Assembly: GCA_030038415.1 (NCBI GenBank)
Contig: JASHOX010000095.1
Location: 1 to 59,349 of the forward strand
Reading direction: 5' to 3'
Origin: Xanthobacteraceae bacterium
GTDB lineage: Bacteria > Pseudomonadota > Alphaproteobacteria > Rhizobiales > Xanthobacteraceae
Length of the DNA stretch: 59,349 bases
Shown here one piece after another: positions 57,198 through 59,349 of the stretch. The position numbers were made by a program, and so were the translations under genes. Each line of letters opens with the position of its first letter. Position 1 is the first letter of the stretch. Below the pieces are notes generated by a model that did not search any database, was not told the DNA's origin, and saw nothing but the letters and a program-made list of their open reading frames with translations.

Positions 57198-58064
57198 TCA
57201 GCCCTTGGCGAGCGACTTGGCGCGCGCCAGCGCGCGAGTGAGCATCACGCCAGCCATTTTAGTGCGGTATTGCGCCGGCCCGCGCGGATCCTCGGCGGGC
57301 GAGGTGATCGCTTCGGCGGCGGCGACGGCGCGCTTGACTGTTGCAGCATCCAGCGCCGAGCCGATCAGGATCTTGGTCGCTTCTTCGGCCAATAACGGCT
57401 TGTCGGCGACATTGGTGAGCGCGATTGCGCAACTGTTGACTTTGCCGCCTTTCATAGTCAGCACCACGGCCGCGGCGGCTGTGGCAAAATCACCGATCTT
57501 GCGTTTGAGTTTCTCATAGGCATAGCCGTGACCGGCGGCCGGCACCGGAATGCGAATGGCGGTCAACACTTCGCCGCTCTGCAACGCCGTGGCATAAAGG
57601 CCTTGGTAAAATCCGCGCGCCGCGATCTTGCGCTCGCCGCTTTTGCCGGAGGCGTGGAAGGTCGCGTTCAGGCACATCATCAGCGCCGGCATGTCGTTGG
57701 CCGGATCGCCGTTGGCGACATTGCCGCCGAGGGTGCCGACATAGCGCACCTGCGGATCGGCGATCTGCGCCGAGGTTTCGCGCAGGATCGGAATTTTGCT
57801 GGCGAGTAGATCGGACGCGATCAGGTCGTGCTGTGTGGTCATCGCGCCGACGACGATGTCGTTGCCGTCGGCGCGGATGCCTTTGAGATCCGCGATGCCG
57901 CCAAGATCGATGAGATTGGCCGGCGTGGCGAGTCGCAGCTTCATCGTCGGAATGAGACTGTGACCGCCGGCGAGCAGGCGGCCATCGTCGCCGAGTTTGG
58001 CGAGCAGGCCGACCGCTTCCTGGACGGATTTCGGGCGATGGTAATTAAAGGATCCGGGAATCAC
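57198..58064 (-). CDS. coxM: CO dehydrogenase FAD subunit CoxM
   Basis: A 288-residue FAD-binding flavoprotein, same length as Oligotropha CoxM. FAD motifs AGGHSLIP and [14 protein letters not shown]. The start is the GTG at 58064 ([13 protein letters not shown]), since CoxM proteins begin at that position and gcgagggaggg precedes it; an in-frame start at 58163 adds unlikely sequence. First gene of the cox operon. Confidence 0.92.
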   Translation of the reverse strand: MIPGSFNYHRPKSVQEAVGLLAKLGDDGRLLAGGHSLIPTMKLRLATPANLIDLGGIADLKGIRADGNDIVVGAMTTQHDLIASDLLASKIPILRETSAQIADPQVRYVGTLGGNVANGDPANDMPALMMCLNATFHASGKSGERKIAARGFYQGLYATALQSGEVLTAIRIPVPAAGHGYAYEKLKRKIGDFATAAAAVVLTMKGGKVNSCAIALTNVADKPLLAEEATKILIGSALDAATVKRAVAAAEAITSPAEDPRGPAQYRTKMAGVMLTRALARAKSLAKG

Positions 58065-58136
58065 GGGCACCCTCCCTCGCGCATGCCGGCGATCCGGGGT
58101 CGTCACCGCGGTCGATCCTGACTGCGCTCTGACTTT

Positions 58137-58142
58137 ATTATA
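58137..58142 (-). promoter_or_regulatory. Possible -10 element (TATAAT) for the cox operon
   Basis: A perfect TATAAT on the minus strand, 73 nt upstream of the coxM GTG, in an AT-rich patch (tgtataataaagtc). No convincing -35 lies 17 nt upstream (gtatgc). Confidence 0.3.
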
Positions 58143-58229
58143 CAGGAGTTGTGTCGGCCGCATACCGCCTTTCGGCCGTTCGCCGCCAAACGTTCGGGAG
58201 GATGCCGGACTATGGCGTCCGTGTGACGC

Positions 58230-59048
58230 TCAGCCGGCAAGTCCCGGCCGCAGCGCCGGTGAAGCCGTCTTGGCCGGTGTCGCAACCTTTGGCGCGGCGA
58301 TCTTGGCTGCCGGCACTTGCCTGGGCGTTTCGTGGCGCGCCACGATCGGGCTGGCGCCGCCGGGCCGGCATGCCTCCGCATGGGCGGTCTCCAGCACGTA
58401 GCGCAGCGCTTCGGCCTGGACCCGTGGCGATTTGTCGATCGTCAGATGATCGATGCCGGGATCGCCGGAGAAATCGACATTGTCGAGCACGCCGTGAAAG
58501 CCGACGCCGGGCCGCATATAGGCGTATTTGCGTTGCGTCAGGTTGATCACGCAGGCGACGTCGCGCGGCGCGAGCGAGGAGCCGGTACCGTCGACCGGAA
58601 TGACGAGCGCGACCGGCACGCCCTGCGCGTTAAGCTCTTGCGCCATGCCCATCACCGCGTCGGCGCCGAGCGAATGCCCGACCAGCATATAGGGTCCGTG
58701 ATCGCCGGCGCGGTACATCTGCACGACGCGGGCGACGATGAAGTCGGCGAAGGTGTGATTATAGACGCCGGCGTCGATGCCGTGGCTCTGAATTTGCGCC
58801 GCGAGCTGATCCATGCCGAGCGAGAAAATATTCAAAAGCCCGCGCATCAGATAGACGTGCGGCCGCGATACCACCTGATGGATTGCGACTTGATGCGCTA
58901 CCGACCGACGCGGCACGGGCCGCGTCGCACTCTGCGCGCCGGCCGGTACCAGCAGCAGCCCAGCGAGCACCGCGGCGCCGGCGCCGAGGCGGCGCGGCCG
59001 CGGCGAGTTTGCCGGCGATTTTGCCAGGAAATTGCGAGCGCCCGACAT
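58230..59048 (-). CDS. Exported alpha/beta-hydrolase-like protein
   Basis: A 272-residue protein with a signal-like N-terminus (GAGAAVLAGLLLVPAGAQS), then MRGLLNIFSLGMDQLA, the nucleophile elbow VGHSLGADAV (GxSxG with serine), VALVIPVDGTGSSLAPRDV and a C-terminal Ala/Pro/Lys-rich tail. Most like secreted esterase/lipase-fold proteins of unknown substrate. The ATG at 59048 is preferred; the frame is open to 59204. It lies between otsA and coxM on the same strand. Confidence 0.65.
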   Translation of the reverse strand: MSGARNFLAKSPANSPRPRRLGAGAAVLAGLLLVPAGAQSATRPVPRRSVAHQVAIHQVVSRPHVYLMRGLLNIFSLGMDQLAAQIQSHGIDAGVYNHTFADFIVARVVQMYRAGDHGPYMLVGHSLGADAVMGMAQELNAQGVPVALVIPVDGTGSSLAPRDVACVINLTQRKYAYMRPGVGFHGVLDNVDFSGDPGIDHLTIDKSPRVQAEALRYVLETAHAEACRPGGASPIVARHETPRQVPAAKIAAPKVATPAKTASPALRPGLAG

Positions 59049-59121
59049 CGCACCACTCCACCCTACGCCGCGCAGGCTATGGCGGCGACTATGGCGAAAC
59101 AGGGTAAAAATTTCCTTGTAG

Positions 59122-59349
59122 TCAGCGGCTATTCGCCGCCTTGCGGCTGGCGAGTTCGAGCACGATCGGCCGCGTCGCCGCGCGCAGCGGCGTGCGCCGC
59201 ACACCGGTCAGCGTGTGCAGGAAGTCGGCGAACCAGTTCTGCACTGACGCCGCTTTCAGCTTGCGCACCATGGACTGCCAGCGTTCGCGCCGCTCCTCGA
59301 GGCTCATCGAAAGCGCTGCTGCAATTTGCCGCGCCATACCGTCGACGTC
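59122..59349 (-). CDS. otsA: Trehalose-6-phosphate synthase, C-terminal end
   Basis: The last ~75 residues of a gene running off the right edge: DVDGMARQIAAALSMSLEERRERWQSMVRKL, followed by WFADFLHTL. This is the C-terminal pattern of OtsA, which makes trehalose-6-phosphate from UDP-glucose and glucose-6-phosphate. The tail after FLHTL is longer than in E. coli. Confidence 0.75.
   Translation of the reverse strand, partial: DVDGMARQIAAALSMSLEERRERWQSMVRKLKAASVQNWFADFLHTLTGVRRTPLRAATRPIVLELASRKAANSR

Overview
The window is chromosomal DNA from a high-GC alphaproteobacterium, most likely in the Hyphomicrobiales (Bradyrhizobiaceae/Xanthobacteraceae side). The evidence is the fliF-fliG-fliH-fliN-flbD flagellar operon next to a sciP gene with CtrA-type TTAA-N7-TTAA boxes, a form I CO dehydrogenase cluster in the coxMSLDE order, several orphan Bug-type solute-binding proteins, a fused LivM-LivG transporter protein and typical rhizobial palindromic intergenic repeats. 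No strain identification is possible from sequence reading alone.

Layout. 1-1280 is the start of uvrB (minus strand, cut by the window edge). 1.3-10.5 kb holds unlinked housekeeping genes: a Bug protein, a PLP aminotransferase, a monooxygenase-fold protein, a GT87 membrane glycosyltransferase, a glutathione S-transferase, an L,D-transpeptidase, a single-domain response regulator and an acyl-CoA dehydrogenase. 10.6-20 kb has an ABC exporter, a tandem Bug pair, a small membrane protein behind a perfect CtrA box, a second GST and GT87 protein, aspartate aminotransferase and an MFS transporter. 20-27.9 kb has two divergent beta-propeller genes (one frameshifted), a DUF992 protein, an EF-G paralogue, an EAL phosphodiesterase, a DUF1330 protein and a fourth Bug protein. 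28.2-36.9 kb is a flagellar block, all on the minus strand: fliK, flgD, sciP, then fliF-fliG-fliH-fliN-flbD. 37.1-39 kb is mnmA followed by a PmtA-like methyltransferase.

39-45 kb is the least ordered part: a small secreted protein, a DUF6916-like protein, about 750 bp of gene-poor DNA with a 16-bp perfect palindrome and a small ORF remnant, a tRNA with CAU anticodon, creA, an enolase-superfamily gene, an outer-membrane barrel remnant, and an AraC regulator beside a decayed copy of itself. 45.1-50.2 kb is a branched-chain amino acid or amide ABC transporter (binding protein, LivH, LivM-LivG fusion, LivF), followed by a KefB-type antiporter. 52-58.1 kb is the CO dehydrogenase operon coxM-coxS-coxL-coxD-coxE. 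A secreted alpha/beta hydrolase and the 3' end of otsA close the window.

How the parts work together. The cox genes encode the three structural subunits of an aerobic CO dehydrogenase (FAD, 2x[2Fe-2S], Mo-Cu) plus the AAA ATPase and VWA protein used to mature its active site. The flagellar block would be timed by CtrA, with SciP as its brake and FlbD as the sigma-54 activator for later genes. The most distinctive observations are a palindromic repeat lying in frame at the start of coxE, the three CtrA-type boxes (one in front of an unknown 63-residue membrane protein), an acyl-CoA dehydrogenase whose expected start codon reads ATC, a 1-nt frameshift in an LVIVD propeller gene, and an EF-G paralogue lacking the usual G3-motif histidine. 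I did not find a clearly new multi-gene system.
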